Assembly (NCBI RefSeq): GCF_014698065.1
Contig: NZ_JACJSI010000005.1
Span: 1 to 64,000, forward strand
Direction of reading: 5' to 3'
From: Nostoc flagelliforme FACHB-838
Lineage (GTDB): Bacteria; Cyanobacteriota; Cyanobacteriia; Cyanobacteriales; Nostocaceae
Length of the DNA: 64,000 bases
Every line of letters starts with the position of its first letter. The first letter of the stretch is position 1. The translations under genes and the position numbers were made by a program. Below, piece by piece: positions 27,262-36,143 of the stretch. The notes beneath the pieces are model-generated. The model worked only from the letters and a program-made list of their open reading frames with translations. It was not told the DNA's origin and searched no databases.

Positions 27262-28083
27262 TTGCACTTTGACTGCAAAACAGCTACCGATAACTCACAA
27301 ACGACCAACGAGGCAATCTTGTTGGTTCCATCGGGGAAAATACCTTGCTACGTTCATCCTAATGTTCTGCGAAACGATACGCCCGAGGAATATGTTCGAC
27401 AAAGGGTAGCTCGTAGTTTAGTTGAGGAATACGGCTATAACCGAGAGGATCTGCACTGCGAATTCTCAATCAAAACGGGGGGTGGAAAACGCAGAAGACT
27501 TGATATCGCCATTTTTCATGCGGGTACGAAACACCAGCCAGAGAACATTCTCATTATTGTTGAACCTAAACTTCGATATCAAAGTTCTCATTGCAATTCG
27601 GAGTAAAGCTGATATGGCAGAATCAGCAAAAGCAAACTTTAAGACCTTAAGTACAAAGCTTCAGCAGAACGCAATTTATGACGATCTCATAACACGGGTG
27701 TTCAAAAATCTGTTGCATAAAGCAGATGTTATCCATATTGCTATTGCCAGACGCGGTAAGGCAGCACGCGAAGAAGCACTAGAACAAGCCATTAACCAAG
27801 CTCAGAAAAACTTTGAGTCCAATGGAAAATTAGTTCAAATAGTTCGATTATCATTGAGCCTACTTATCCATCTGAGGTTGCTGGTTTACAAGTCATCGAC
27901 TATTACCTGTGGGCTATACAGCGATGCTATGAACGCGACGATGACCAGTTTTTTCTGCCCCTTGCCAAGAAATATAGACTCATTATGGACTTGGACGATA
28001 ATCGTAACAAACCTTATGGAGAGTGGTATGGCGATCGCAATATATTAACTCTTGAAAAGCTAAAAGGGGCTAGGTCTAAGTAG
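27262..28083 (+). pseudogene. Chimeric remnant: HsdR-N-like fragment joined to broken DUF3800 gene
   Basis: Two different genes appear spliced. From 27262 to about 27575 the frame reads like an HsdR N-terminal nuclease domain (ILLVPSGKIPCYVHPNVL; EEYVRQRVARSLVEEYGYNRED; RRRLDIAIFH; ENILIIVE). Downstream, in the next frame, DUF3800-like sequence begins (FDIKVLIAIRSKADMAESAK, then TRVFKNLLHKADVIHIAIARRGKAAREEAL), shifts frame near 27840 and resumes SIIIEPTYPSEVAGLQVIDYYLWA, ending YGEWYGDRNILTLEKLKGARSK with a stop at 28081-28083. The HsdR part lacks its helicase, and the DUF3800 part lacks its N-terminal RNase-H-like half. A possible further frameshift lies near 27310. It therefore makes no complete protein. 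It interrupts the chaperone gene block. Confidence 0.75.
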
Positions 28084-28273
28084 AATTTCTACTCGGACAC
28101 ACGGCATAAAGCCGACGTTCGCCCCTCTGAATACTATTGTACAGTATATAAATACAACCCATTCAAGTCCTCACCTATAAAAGGCTTGGCCATGATGCCA
28201 GAACCTCATCAGCCATTTTTTCCTCTGTGGAATGGGCAGAGGTTTACAATATTAAAAAAAACTTGATTGCAAG

Positions 28274-28816
28274 GTGACTCAAACAGCCGTGAATCAAAAC
28301 GGGGCAATGCCACAAAGCAGTGAACCAACTTATTACTCCCTGCTAGGACTGCATCCCTGGGCATCGGTAATTGAAATTCGTCGCGCTTATCGGGAACTGA
28401 GCAAACGCTATCATCCTGATACTACAGATTTGCCGACTGCGATCGCTACTCCCAAATTTCAGCAAATTAATGAAGCTTACGCCACCCTTAGCCATCCAGA
28501 ACGTCGCTTCCGCTACGATTTAAAAATCGGCTATTCCCGCTTTGGCGTGATTCAACCACCTCCTGATTTGAATCATCCCGTCTCGCGTTCTCATGACTGG
28601 TCAAAATCAGCTTACCTCGACGCGAGCGATCGCCCCCTCTCATCTGGTGAAATTTTTGCTTTATTTATGCTGGTGTTAACATTTGTAGGTTGTCTGTTAT
28701 TAGCAGTTGCCATTGGCTTAACTCGTGGCGAGGCTGCGATCCATTCCCATTTGCTGCAACCAGCTGCATTTATACAACAGCAGATTATCTATATTGTTGC
28801 AACTAATTACCCCTAG
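28274..28816 (+). CDS. Membrane-anchored J-domain protein
   Basis: 180 residues. The J domain lies at about 19-85: TYYSLLGLHPWASVIEIRRAYRELSKRYHPDTTDLP with HPD at 47-49, then KFQQINEAYATLSHPERRFRYDLKIGYSRFG. A single membrane helix near residues 130-152 (ALFMLVLTFVGCLLLAVAIG) anchors it near the C-terminus, so it probably recruits an Hsp70 to a membrane, perhaps the DnaK encoded nearby. There are no CTD barrels. The start is GTG at 28274 (MTQTAVNQNG); an ATG at codon 12 is an alternative. It is followed at 46 bases by a DUF3143 gene, with which it is probably cotranscribed. Confidence 0.9.
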   Translation: MTQTAVNQNGAMPQSSEPTYYSLLGLHPWASVIEIRRAYRELSKRYHPDTTDLPTAIATPKFQQINEAYATLSHPERRFRYDLKIGYSRFGVIQPPPDLNHPVSRSHDWSKSAYLDASDRPLSSGEIFALFMLVLTFVGCLLLAVAIGLTRGEAAIHSHLLQPAAFIQQQIIYIVATNYP

Positions 28817-28862
28817 ATAATTAAAAATTACAAAATTCCCTAATCCAAAATCTAACATTCCT

Positions 28863-29135
28863 ATGCCTCTTCTTCCCTCCGATACCCCTCTATATAATCA
28901 TCCTCTGCCACAAATTGAGCAGTGGCTAAAAGACCAAGGATGTCAACAAGATGAAACACAGAGGCATTGCTGGCATGTGCAGCGCCCCAATTGGCAAGCT
29001 GAATTATGGCTTGATGTTGAGCAAATCGTAGTACGATACGTCCAATCTGGAGAAAATGGGCAAGATATCCAACGCTCATTTAAGTATTCTCTTAGTCGGG
29101 ATGATGTAGAGCAAGCTGTGTTTTCTGGGCCATAA
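28863..29135 (+). CDS. DUF3143 domain-containing protein
   Basis: 90 residues, one small soluble domain: LYNHPLPQIEQWLKDQGCQQ, then HCWHVQRPNWQAELWLDVEQIVVRY and RSFKYSLSRDDVEQAVFSGP. This pattern is the DUF3143 domain, widespread in cyanobacteria and often beside a J-domain gene, as here. No function is known. The neighbour arrangement suggests it works in the same process as the membrane J protein, which is inference. Starts ATG (MPLLPSDTPLYN). Composition matches the neighbours. Confidence 0.85.
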   Translation: MPLLPSDTPLYNHPLPQIEQWLKDQGCQQDETQRHCWHVQRPNWQAELWLDVEQIVVRYVQSGENGQDIQRSFKYSLSRDDVEQAVFSGP

Positions 29136-29249
29136 ATGAAGTGCTGAGTCTAGTTCATCGTAAAAAGGGTACGGAAATTAAGCCGCAATCATGTTTAAAA
29201 AAGAATCAACACCCAGCAATCAGATGCCATAAGTTGACCACTCGAAACC

Positions 29250-29489
29250 TCATGTTTGGTAAGATTGCTGGCGCACAGCCTTAATTTCAGCCATAATATT
29301 TTCATCTGTAATGTCATCAACCGGGGGTTGAGCATAAAGTTCTTGAATTAAAGCCCTCAAATCTGAACGTAAATCCACTAAAACCAACCCTCTGGCAACC
29401 TTTGCCCGTTCTTCTGGTTGCAACTGTTGCACAGCCTTAATGAGTTGTTCCAGGGTGATAGGAATTGATACCATATCAATAGCCATCAT
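29250..29489 (-). CDS. Small cyanobacterial protein, unknown (possible antitoxin-like)
   Basis: 79 residues, helical and polar: ITLEQLIKAVQQLQPEERAKVARGLVLVDLRSDLRALIQELYAQPP, ending DDITDENIMAEIKAVRQQSYQ. The first helix pair with a central Leu-rich face and an acidic tail is reminiscent of small antitoxin-type proteins, but no toxin-like ORF neighbours it (uppS is 84 bases upstream on the same strand, and the opposite side is DUF3143). It starts at ATG 29489 or at Met6 (MVSIPITLEQL), which is the more likely if the first MMAID is untranslated. No ribosome-binding site is evident. Confidence 0.6.
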   Translation of the reverse strand: MMAIDMVSIPITLEQLIKAVQQLQPEERAKVARGLVLVDLRSDLRALIQELYAQPPVDDITDENIMAEIKAVRQQSYQT

Positions 29490-29572
29490 TGAGTTTATTA
29501 AATTTTAGTGTGATCGCCAATCTTGTAGCTTCGCTAACGCATCCTAGCGGCTTAATAAATGTACTTACTATT

Positions 29573-30322
29573 TTATACTTTTCCAAATCGTCGTTCGCGT
29601 TGTTGGTAGGCACATAAGGCACGGTGAAACTCAGCCCGGTCAAAATCGGGCCAGAGAGCATCGGTAATGTAGATTTCTCCATAAGCCATTTGCCAGAGAA
29701 GGAAATTTGAGAGGCGCATTTCTCCACTGGTGCGAATTAACAAATCTGGGTCAGTAATTCCGGCTGTGTACAAGTGGCTCTCAAACACCTGTTCATTAAT
29801 TTCATCGGGGTGTAGCAGACCTTGCTGAACTTGTTTTGCGATCGCTTGACAAGCTTGTAAAATTTCCTGCCGTCCGCCATAATTAGTTGCTACCGAAAAC
29901 CGGATACCACGATTATTTTTGGTTTCTTCCATTGAACGGGATATTTCTTGTTGGAGCGATCGCGGCAGGTCTTGCAAATTGCCGACAAACTTAATTTGAA
30001 CATTCTCTTCGACCATTTCCCGCAGTTCTTGGCGCAAAACTCTTTGAAACAGAGTCATCAAAAAATCTACTTCTTCCTGCGGTCTTTTCCAGTTCTCCGT
30101 TGAAAAAGCATAAGCTGTCAGCGCCTGAATTCCCCAATCCTGACAACAGCGAAGTAAATCCTTGAGAGCATCTACTCCTCGTTTATGACCCATAATTCGG
30201 GGTAGACCCTGACGTTTAGCCCATCGACCATTGCCATCCATAATTACCGCAACGTGCTGCGGCAATAGTTCTCGTTTTAAGTCTGTGGGCAAATCTTGCA
30301 GTTTAGTATGTTGTCCTGTCAT
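29573..30322 (-). CDS. uppS: Isoprenyl transferase (undecaprenyl diphosphate synthase)
   Basis: 249 residues. All cis-prenyltransferase motifs are present: [20 protein letters not shown] with the catalytic Asp29, [14 protein letters not shown], and near the C-terminus [25 protein letters not shown] with the Arg and Glu that bind diphosphate and magnesium. It adds isopentenyl units in cis configuration to make the C55 carrier for peptidoglycan and surface glycans; it is cytosolic, acting at the membrane. The start ATG overlaps the stop codon of cdaA (30319-30322), so the two are translationally coupled. The length is normal for the family. The order lysA-cdaA-uppS ties cell-wall precursors to c-di-AMP control. 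Confidence 0.97.
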   Translation of the reverse strand: MTGQHTKLQDLPTDLKRELLPQHVAVIMDGNGRWAKRQGLPRIMGHKRGVDALKDLLRCCQDWGIQALTAYAFSTENWKRPQEEVDFLMTLFQRVLRQELREMVEENVQIKFVGNLQDLPRSLQQEISRSMEETKNNRGIRFSVATNYGGRQEILQACQAIAKQVQQGLLHPDEINEQVFESHLYTAGITDPDLLIRTSGEMRLSNFLLWQMAYGEIYITDALWPDFDRAEFHRALCAYQQRERRFGKV

Positions 30323-31242
30323 TTTTTATCTCGAGAAGCGGTCGATGGTAATCCGAGTAAACGTGAAACCAGTGCTAGTGTCTTGCCACCTATCCGACGA
30401 ACAAAGCTCAACAGACCAGGAGCAACAGCTTCCCTATCTACGGTTGGAGACAAAAGAGCCTCTAATGATTCTTTCAGCTTCCTAATCGTCAGTGGTCTAT
30501 TTAGGGTTCCCCGTTCCGCTAAGGAAATAGAACCCGTTTCTTCAGATACAACGACACAAATGCAATTTTCGACCCGCTCAGTAATTCCCATTGCCGCCCG
30601 GTGGCGTGTTCCCAACTGGCGCGAGGCTGTGCGTCCCGAAAGTGGTAAAATTATACCTGATGACACGATCCGTGAGCCACGAATTAGTGTCGCCCCATCG
30701 TGTAACAAAGTTTTCGGCTGAAAAATTGTCTGGATCAGTTCTTTAGAAACTTCCGCATTTAGCTTTACACCTGGCACAGAAAAATCTCGCTCATCAATTG
30801 GTCCTGTGGTTTCCACAATTAGTAAAGCTCCAATGCGGTTTTTTGACAATTCTTTAACAGCCTCAACAATTTCATCAATTACACTATCAGATTTAGGGAT
30901 TGCCAGCCGATCTGGTTGAAACAGCTGGCGGAATTCGCCACGCCCCAATTGCTCTAAAAAACGCCGAAACTCTGACTGGAGAGCAACTGCCATTGCCACA
31001 GCACAACCAATCACCAATTTTTCTAGTACAAAACTGAGCAGAGGTAGCCCTAATCTGCCACTTAATGCTGAGGCTAGCATTAAGATAATGAATCCCCTCA
31101 CCATCCACAGTGTCCGGCGCTCACTAATAATAACCAGTATCATGTAAGTCAGCGCCAGCACTAACATGATATCCAGAGTCCCAAGTAGCAAGGACTGTGA
31201 CCATCCCAGGTTTGTCAGCCATTGCTTCCACCAATCTCTCAT
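30319..31242 (-). CDS. cdaA: Diadenylate cyclase CdaA (c-di-AMP synthase)
   Basis: 307 residues. Three membrane helices at the N-terminus (about 20-42, 52-68 and 75-90) are followed by the DisA_N catalytic domain. The two active-site motifs are intact: DGA at 182-184 ([11 protein letters not shown]) and RHR at 213-215 ([13 protein letters not shown]). It condenses two ATP to c-di-AMP, the second messenger that controls potassium and osmotic balance and cell-wall homeostasis. The C-terminal 70 residues after the cyclase domain ([19 protein letters not shown]) are an extension usual in cyanobacterial CdaA. The CdaR partner seen in Firmicutes is absent. It overlaps uppS by four bases. Confidence 0.96.
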   Translation of the reverse strand: MRDWWKQWLTNLGWSQSLLLGTLDIMLVLALTYMILVIISERRTLWMVRGFIILMLASALSGRLGLPLLSFVLEKLVIGCAVAMAVALQSEFRRFLEQLGRGEFRQLFQPDRLAIPKSDSVIDEIVEAVKELSKNRIGALLIVETTGPIDERDFSVPGVKLNAEVSKELIQTIFQPKTLLHDGATLIRGSRIVSSGIILPLSGRTASRQLGTRHRAAMGITERVENCICVVVSEETGSISLAERGTLNRPLTIRKLKESLEALLSPTVDREAVAPGLLSFVRRIGGKTLALVSRLLGLPSTASRDKK

Positions 31243-31271
31243 GACATCTGGATTACACTTTTGCCTCTAAT

Positions 31272-31352
31272 TACATTTAGTCATTAGTTATTAGTCATTA
31301 GTCATTTGTAATTATTTCCTGGCTAATGACCAATGAGCAAGGACAAATGACT
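31272..31352. repeat. Short tandem heptamer repeats in the lysA-cdaA spacer
   Basis: Seven-base units of the form AGTCATT, AGTTATT and ATGACCA in both orientations (31272-31309 and 31322-31352), so the two halves are near inverted copies and can pair. STRR-type spacer, about 20 bases from the lysA stop codon. Confidence 0.75.
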
Positions 31353-32763
31353 AAATTTTCAGTCTTTCTGGTAGACGATCTTGTCTAATTAAGTCTTGAT
31401 AAGTTTCACGTTGCAAAATTAAATTTGCTTCGCCATTTGCTACTACGACTGCTGCCGGTCGGGGCAAGCGGTTGTAGTTAGATGCCATACTGTAATTGTA
31501 CGCACCAGTTCCCATAACTACGAGAATATCCCCTGGTTCAGTTTTTGGGAGTAGTGCATTTTTAATCACAATATCTCCTGATTCACAATGTTTACCAGCA
31601 ATTGTCACTGTTTGGTTCAAGGGAGAAGACATTTTATTGGCAACGACTGCCCGATAAACTGATTGGTAAGTAATCGGGCGGGGATTGTCAGACATTCCTC
31701 CATCAATTGCCACGTAGGTACGAATTTCTGGGATGACTTTGGATGAACCAATAGTATAGGCAGTGACGCAAGAAGTTGCAATTAGCGATCGCCCTGGTTC
31801 ACACAGTAATTTTGGCAAAGGTAAATTTTCAGCTACACAAGCTTCTTGAATTACCTCACAAATCGGTTTCACCCATTCTTCAATACTAGGGGGATCGTCT
31901 GATTCTATATACTTAACACCTAAACCGCCACCGACATTTAACTCTGTCAAATGTAAACCATACTTCGCCGCATCACGTAACCACTTTACCATCAGAGCCG
32001 CTAAATCTCGATGCGGTTGGCGCTCAAAAATTTGGGAACCGATATGAGCATGTAACCCTACGCAGTTAATGACAGATTCTTTACTAACAAAAGTAAATAA
32101 TTCCTCTAACTCATTCGGATCAAAGCCAAATTTGCTATCTAATTGCCCCGTGCGGATATATTCATGTGTGTGACATTCAATACCCGGAGTCAAACGCAAC
32201 AAGAATCGAGGCTGTACGGTGGTGGAATTTGCCGTTTTGACAATTTCTACCAAAGTGCGTAACTCGTGCCAGTTATCCACGACAATGGTGCAACCGAATT
32301 CTGTGGCAAAAATCAGTTCTTCACGAGATTTATTGTTGCTATGAAGATAGATTTTCTCAGGATTGACGCCTGCTTGCAACGCAGTATAGAGTTCACCACC
32401 TGAGGCGACATCGATTCCTAAACCCTCTGATGCGGCGATCGCACAAACTGCTAAACAATTCCAAGCTTTTGAGGCGTACAATACTTGAGATTCACCCTTG
32501 TAGTATTGCTTGAAAGCATCTCGGTATTGCTGACAAGCCGAACGCAGGGTTTCTTCATCTAAAATATATAAAGGGGAACCAAACTGCTCAACTAGGGTTG
32601 TGACATCACACCCACCAATTTCCAAGAGGTCATGATGATGAACTCTAGCAGTCAATGGTAAAAGTTCTTGATTAGGCGATGAATTTGCGTTGCTGGTGTC
32701 GTGCCTTTGAGGTAAATATTGACTTCCAGAATGTTGAACCCCAGTGGGGTGAGTCGATACCAT
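31351..32763 (-). CDS. lysA: Diaminopimelate decarboxylase
   Basis: 470 residues, PLP fold type III barrel. Visible: LYILDEETLRSACQQY, the cofactor lysine Lys99 (VLYASKAWNCLAVC), LRLTPGIECHTHEYIRTGQLDSKFGF, LNVGGGLGVKY, the phosphate-binding LCEPGRSLIA, and near the C-terminus KHCESGDIVIK with the active-site Cys and PGDILVVMGTGAYNYSMASNYN. It removes carbon dioxide from meso-diaminopimelate, the last step of lysine synthesis, at a branch point with peptidoglycan. An N-terminal extension of about 40 polar residues (MVSTHPTGVQHSGSQYLPQ...) is not part of the fold. The ATG at 32763 is used, though a later start is possible. It heads the lysA-cdaA-uppS series. Confidence 0.96.
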   Translation of the reverse strand: MVSTHPTGVQHSGSQYLPQRHDTSNANSSPNQELLPLTARVHHHDLLEIGGCDVTTLVEQFGSPLYILDEETLRSACQQYRDAFKQYYKGESQVLYASKAWNCLAVCAIAASEGLGIDVASGGELYTALQAGVNPEKIYLHSNNKSREELIFATEFGCTIVVDNWHELRTLVEIVKTANSTTVQPRFLLRLTPGIECHTHEYIRTGQLDSKFGFDPNELEELFTFVSKESVINCVGLHAHIGSQIFERQPHRDLAALMVKWLRDAAKYGLHLTELNVGGGLGVKYIESDDPPSIEEWVKPICEVIQEACVAENLPLPKLLCEPGRSLIATSCVTAYTIGSSKVIPEIRTYVAIDGGMSDNPRPITYQSVYRAVVANKMSSPLNQTVTIAGKHCESGDIVIKNALLPKTEPGDILVVMGTGAYNYSMASNYNRLPRPAAVVVANGEANLILQRETYQDLIRQDRLPERLKI

Positions 32764-32855
32764 AACTATAAAAATTTTCCTTGTTCAAATTACGGGCTTT
32801 GAGTTTGTCTCCCGATTCCCAGTGTACAAAGGGTTTGTAACGTTATTCAATAAAT

Positions 32856-33407
32856 GTGATCTCATTAGACTTAAAAATTCAACTACTGACTTCAGAGCAT
32901 CTAAGTGCATTGTTGGAACTGGATCAAGCCTGTTTTGGCGGACTATGGACAATGGAGGGCTACCAAAGAGAGTTAGACAGCCCCAACAGCGATTTGCTAG
33001 GTTTATTTTCCTCTGTCTCTAATTCAAGACTGCTGGGAATGGGTTGCTTTTGGTCAATTTTAGATGAAGCCCACATCACAATTTTGGCGGTTCATCCCGA
33101 ATATCATCGTCAAGGTTTAGGACAGGCTTTATTATATTCACTTATCAAGACAGCTTGCGATCGCAAAATGGAGCGAGCTACTCTCGAAGTGCGAGCTTCT
33201 AATTTGGGGGCTATATCTTTATATCAAAAATTTGGCTTTAAAACAGCGGGGCGGCGGCGGCATTACTACCAAGATAACGATGAGGACGCCCTGATTCTTT
33301 GGCTCCCAGATTTACAACACCCCAAATTTAAAGCAACTTTAGACCAGTGGTATTCCATTGTCAGCGATCGTCTAGATAAATCCTCTTGGCACTTACTTTT
33401 TAATTAA
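32856..33407 (+). CDS. rimI: Ribosomal-protein-alanine N-acetyltransferase-like GNAT (RimI)
   Basis: 183 residues. The GNAT fold is complete: LTSEHLSALLELDQACFGGLWTMEGYQREL, ITILAVHPEYHRQGLGQALLYSLIKTA with the acetyl-CoA loop (R-Q-G-L-G, the RxxGxG motif), ERATLEVRASNLGAISLYQKFGFKTAGRRRHYYQDN and LILWL. The RATLEVR...A..LYxKxGF pattern is typical of RimI, which acetylates the N-terminal alanine of ribosomal protein S18; related enzymes in cyanobacteria could have other targets. The start is GTG at 32856 (MISLDLKIQLL). It is divergent from lysA, separated by about 90 bases. Confidence 0.85.
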   Translation: MISLDLKIQLLTSEHLSALLELDQACFGGLWTMEGYQRELDSPNSDLLGLFSSVSNSRLLGMGCFWSILDEAHITILAVHPEYHRQGLGQALLYSLIKTACDRKMERATLEVRASNLGAISLYQKFGFKTAGRRRHYYQDNDEDALILWLPDLQHPKFKATLDQWYSIVSDRLDKSSWHLLFN

Positions 33408-34892
33408 TTCACCGTAAATCTACCTTGTTCTGAAAGGCAGCATCGGGTGGTTTACATACTTGATCTTACTTAACCTTCTCTTAAAAAATATTTCTATTTG
33501 TTTATATCTACCACTGGCGATCGCCCGTAAACAGCTTTCATCAAAACAGGATGAAACCTTAATCTTCCGTTGGCTGTAATGACGTAAAATCGTTCATTTT
33601 TCCCAAAGCGATAAAAGATACTTAAAAGGTAAGAATTTAGAAATCTTGCCTTAGTAGATCAAGATGAGATGATAGCGATCGCACTTTATATCCAAAGTTT
33701 AGCATTAATGTACTATGTACAAATACATTTATAAAGATTATGTAAAGATAAGTTCCTTGCCTACAAAATTTATTTACAAACCTTTATAAGTAAAACTTAT
33801 TATTCAGTAGAGATTTTTAAATAAGCCAAGATATATTTTTTACTTGTGATTTCCCCAGTAGCAGCATTGGCTCAATAATCAACAGGGATTTTGCGGTATT
33901 AAAAGTCTCTATTCGCAAGCGATGCCTGTAGTGGGCTAAAGCTACGCTGCTTATTTAGGCACTTTTAACAAATATCCAATTATTTTTTACAAAATTTAGC
34001 ACTTAGGTACGAGTTATAGAATAACGAACTACAGAAGCACCTAGAAATAAGAGTTTGAGAGATATTTTACCTAAGTCCTAGTACTTTTTAGGAAAAATCT
34101 TACTTTTAACAGATGTGTATTGAAAATATTTACTACAAATATATTCTATGTATTAGAGAATACTTAATCTGAAAAACAATGAAGATTTTGTAAAGTTTTT
34201 GTAAAAAACTTTACATGACTTCCGCAGTAATGATAATTAAGTAAGTAGTGTAGTGTTCCGTAAATAAACTTATATCCAAATATCAAAGATAAATTTTGAG
34301 CAAACTTACACAGAACAACTTTGGCTGTAATCGCCGCCATATAAAGCCATACCCCAGACCAAATGTTTAAATTAGCCTATATTATGTGTGTACTCATTTG
34401 TAATTGTGATGGTTGCCATAAATACTTATAGGTTTTACAAAAGACGAAATTAGTATTATGTTATTTTAAACCTTGAGTAAAAAAGTTAAAGATCGTAATT
34501 TTTGATGCAGGTAATACAGCGAAATATAATGATAATTTTCGTAAAAAAGTAAAGATGAAATCTATGTAAGGTATTAGTTAATGCTTGTAATTTACAAAAA
34601 ATTCAGATTAATCAATACGAAAACAAATAGCGAGAAAAGTTCTTAAACCCTTTTTTATATTTTTGAGGAAAGAAAAATAATGTAGTGTTCTTGAATCTGT
34701 TTGAAATCCTCGCTTGTTTAGCAAAGTTAAAAAATCATTGTTTGTAACGAAGTAGAGAGAAGCAAGGTAAAAATTTTTAATTCAATATTATTTAGTAGAG
34801 AGTAATTAAAGAACGTTAATGAACTAAAGCTTTATTAGAATTGAAGATGATTTTATGAAGTGTTTTAGCTGTTGTGAGGAAAATCAGACACT
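33408..34892. other. Long AT-rich intergenic region before the exopolysaccharide genes
   Basis: About 1.5 kb, both strands full of stop codons, very AT-rich. It holds a GC-richer dispersed-repeat scrap near 33911-33955 and a perfect palindrome (arms TGTAAAGTTTTT and AAAAACTTTACA, 34189-34215). Many TTGTAAA-like steps occur around 34140-34220. No gene is evident. A region this long in front of a transcription unit suggests a long leader, several promoters or an untranslated RNA, none of which I can place. Confidence 0.6.
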
Positions 34893-35342
34893 ATGAAATT
34901 AATGCTAGTATGCACATCAGGTGGTCACTTTGCAACCATGAAAAGTTTGAAGTCTTTCTGGTCACTGCATGAAAGAGTATGGGTCAGTGACTATAAAAGA
35001 GATACAGAAGCACTTGAAAAAAATGAGAGAGTCCATTGGTTGCCTTATCAAGCACCAAGAGATTGGTTGGCTCTCATACTTAATCTTCCTCAAACTTTTA
35101 AAATATTACGTAATGAGAAACCCAACGTAATTCTATCGACTGGAGCTAGCATTGCTGTCAATTTTGCATTTATAGCTAAACTTTTGGGAATCAAATTCAT
35201 TTATATTGAGAGTATTTCTCGTGCCGAAGAATTGAGTATTTCAGGCAAATTAATCTACTCAATATGTGATGAGTTTTATGTCCAATGGCCAGAGTTATGC
35301 AAGAAATACCCTAAAGCAATTTTTAAAGGATATGCATCATGA
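34893..35342 (+). CDS. Alg14-like membrane-anchor subunit of a two-part N-acetylglucosaminyl/glucosyl transferase (PssD type)
   Basis: 149 residues. It starts MKLMLVCTSGGHFATMKSLKSFW, the Alg14/PssD fold with TSGGHFATM at the nucleotide-side loop, then LPQTFKILRNEKPNVILSTGASIAVNFAFIAKLLGIKFIYIESISRAEELSISGKLIYSICDEFYVQWPEL. The ESISRAEELS motif is the membrane-linked anchor of the pair. In capsule and exopolysaccharide pathways this subunit recruits the catalytic PssE/Alg13-like partner to add the second sugar to the lipid-linked primer. Its stop overlaps the next gene's ATG by four bases (ATGA), as in other such pairs. Codon use is ordinary for the region, and the coding DNA is AT-rich. Confidence 0.88.
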   Translation: MKLMLVCTSGGHFATMKSLKSFWSLHERVWVSDYKRDTEALEKNERVHWLPYQAPRDWLALILNLPQTFKILRNEKPNVILSTGASIAVNFAFIAKLLGIKFIYIESISRAEELSISGKLIYSICDEFYVQWPELCKKYPKAIFKGYAS

Positions 35343-35845
35343 TTTTAATGACACTAGGGACAGTTTCATTTCCATTTGACCGTGCAGTATTGTGGTTGAA
35401 AATGTTAATAGACCGTGGTGTCATTTCTGAACCTGTGTTTTTGCAGTATGGTTACAGCGATGTTTCTGCATTAAAAAGATATCCTCAAGTTACTTTAGTG
35501 CCAACAGTTACCTTAGATGAGCTAGTCAAGTTAGTAGAGTCCTCTCGGTTGGTTATATCTCATGCTGGACAAGGCTCTACACGGATGCTTGCAGCACAAG
35601 GAGCGCGTTTTATGCTTTTACCAAGGCTAAAACGCTATGGCGAGCACGTTGATGATCATCAATTGTTATTTACTCAAGCTGTTGCGCCATTAGGTATAAA
35701 AAGTTTTGTATCTTTAGATGAACTGGAAAAAGCAGTGTTGGAGCCGCCTCCCTATTTTCATAAAAATATATTTAATACTCCTAGGCTCACTGATTACCTT
35801 TTGGTGCAGTATCCTCCAGAGAAAGCAGTTGTTCGGTTGAGTTAA
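35339..35845 (+). CDS. Alg13-like catalytic subunit of a two-part glycosyltransferase (PssE type)
   Basis: 168 residues. Starts MILMTLGTVSFPFDRAVLWLKMLI, then VFLQYGYSDVSALKRYPQVT and the nucleotide-sugar site LVKLVESSRLVISHAGQGSTRMLAAQGARFMLLPRLKRYGEHVDDHQLLF, the GT28 C-terminal-like domain whose SHAGQGST loop binds the UDP part. It is the catalytic half that works with the preceding subunit; the donor is likely UDP-glucose, UDP-galactose or UDP-GlcNAc, and the product a lipid-linked disaccharide. The start overlaps the previous stop codon (35339-35342). The sugar transferase that would make its primer lies 300 bases downstream. Confidence 0.9.
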   Translation: MILMTLGTVSFPFDRAVLWLKMLIDRGVISEPVFLQYGYSDVSALKRYPQVTLVPTVTLDELVKLVESSRLVISHAGQGSTRMLAAQGARFMLLPRLKRYGEHVDDHQLLFTQAVAPLGIKSFVSLDELEKAVLEPPPYFHKNIFNTPRLTDYLLVQYPPEKAVVRLS

Positions 35846-36143
35846 TTAACTGTTCTGCATTTGCTGAATAAAGCTTATGTATCAGCCTGGTAAAGAAATA
35901 GGACACCTTTTAACAGAATAGTGTACTAGCAATCGAACAGAATATTTCAGCATTTGGTGAGTTACAAAAGTCTACAGTTGCAGCAAAGGTAATTTATTTA
36001 TCTTTTTTCTTTCAGTGATTCACTAATAGCCTACAAATTGTAGTTTGAGAATTACATAAATATTATTTATCTCAGAACACACAGCTATTAATGTTCGGTT
36101 CGGTAGATTGCATCACAACAGGATAATAAAAACTCAAAGCTTT

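Noticed and set aside
28084-28272. A further gene or mobile end between the DUF3800 remnant and the membrane J gene
   Set aside because: Only a short hairpin (CCTCTG/CAGAGG near 28222-28242) is seen; no ORF and no repeat ends.
34140-34220. A gene in the AT-rich TTGTAAA region
   Set aside because: Stops are frequent in all six frames and the composition is that of intergenic DNA.
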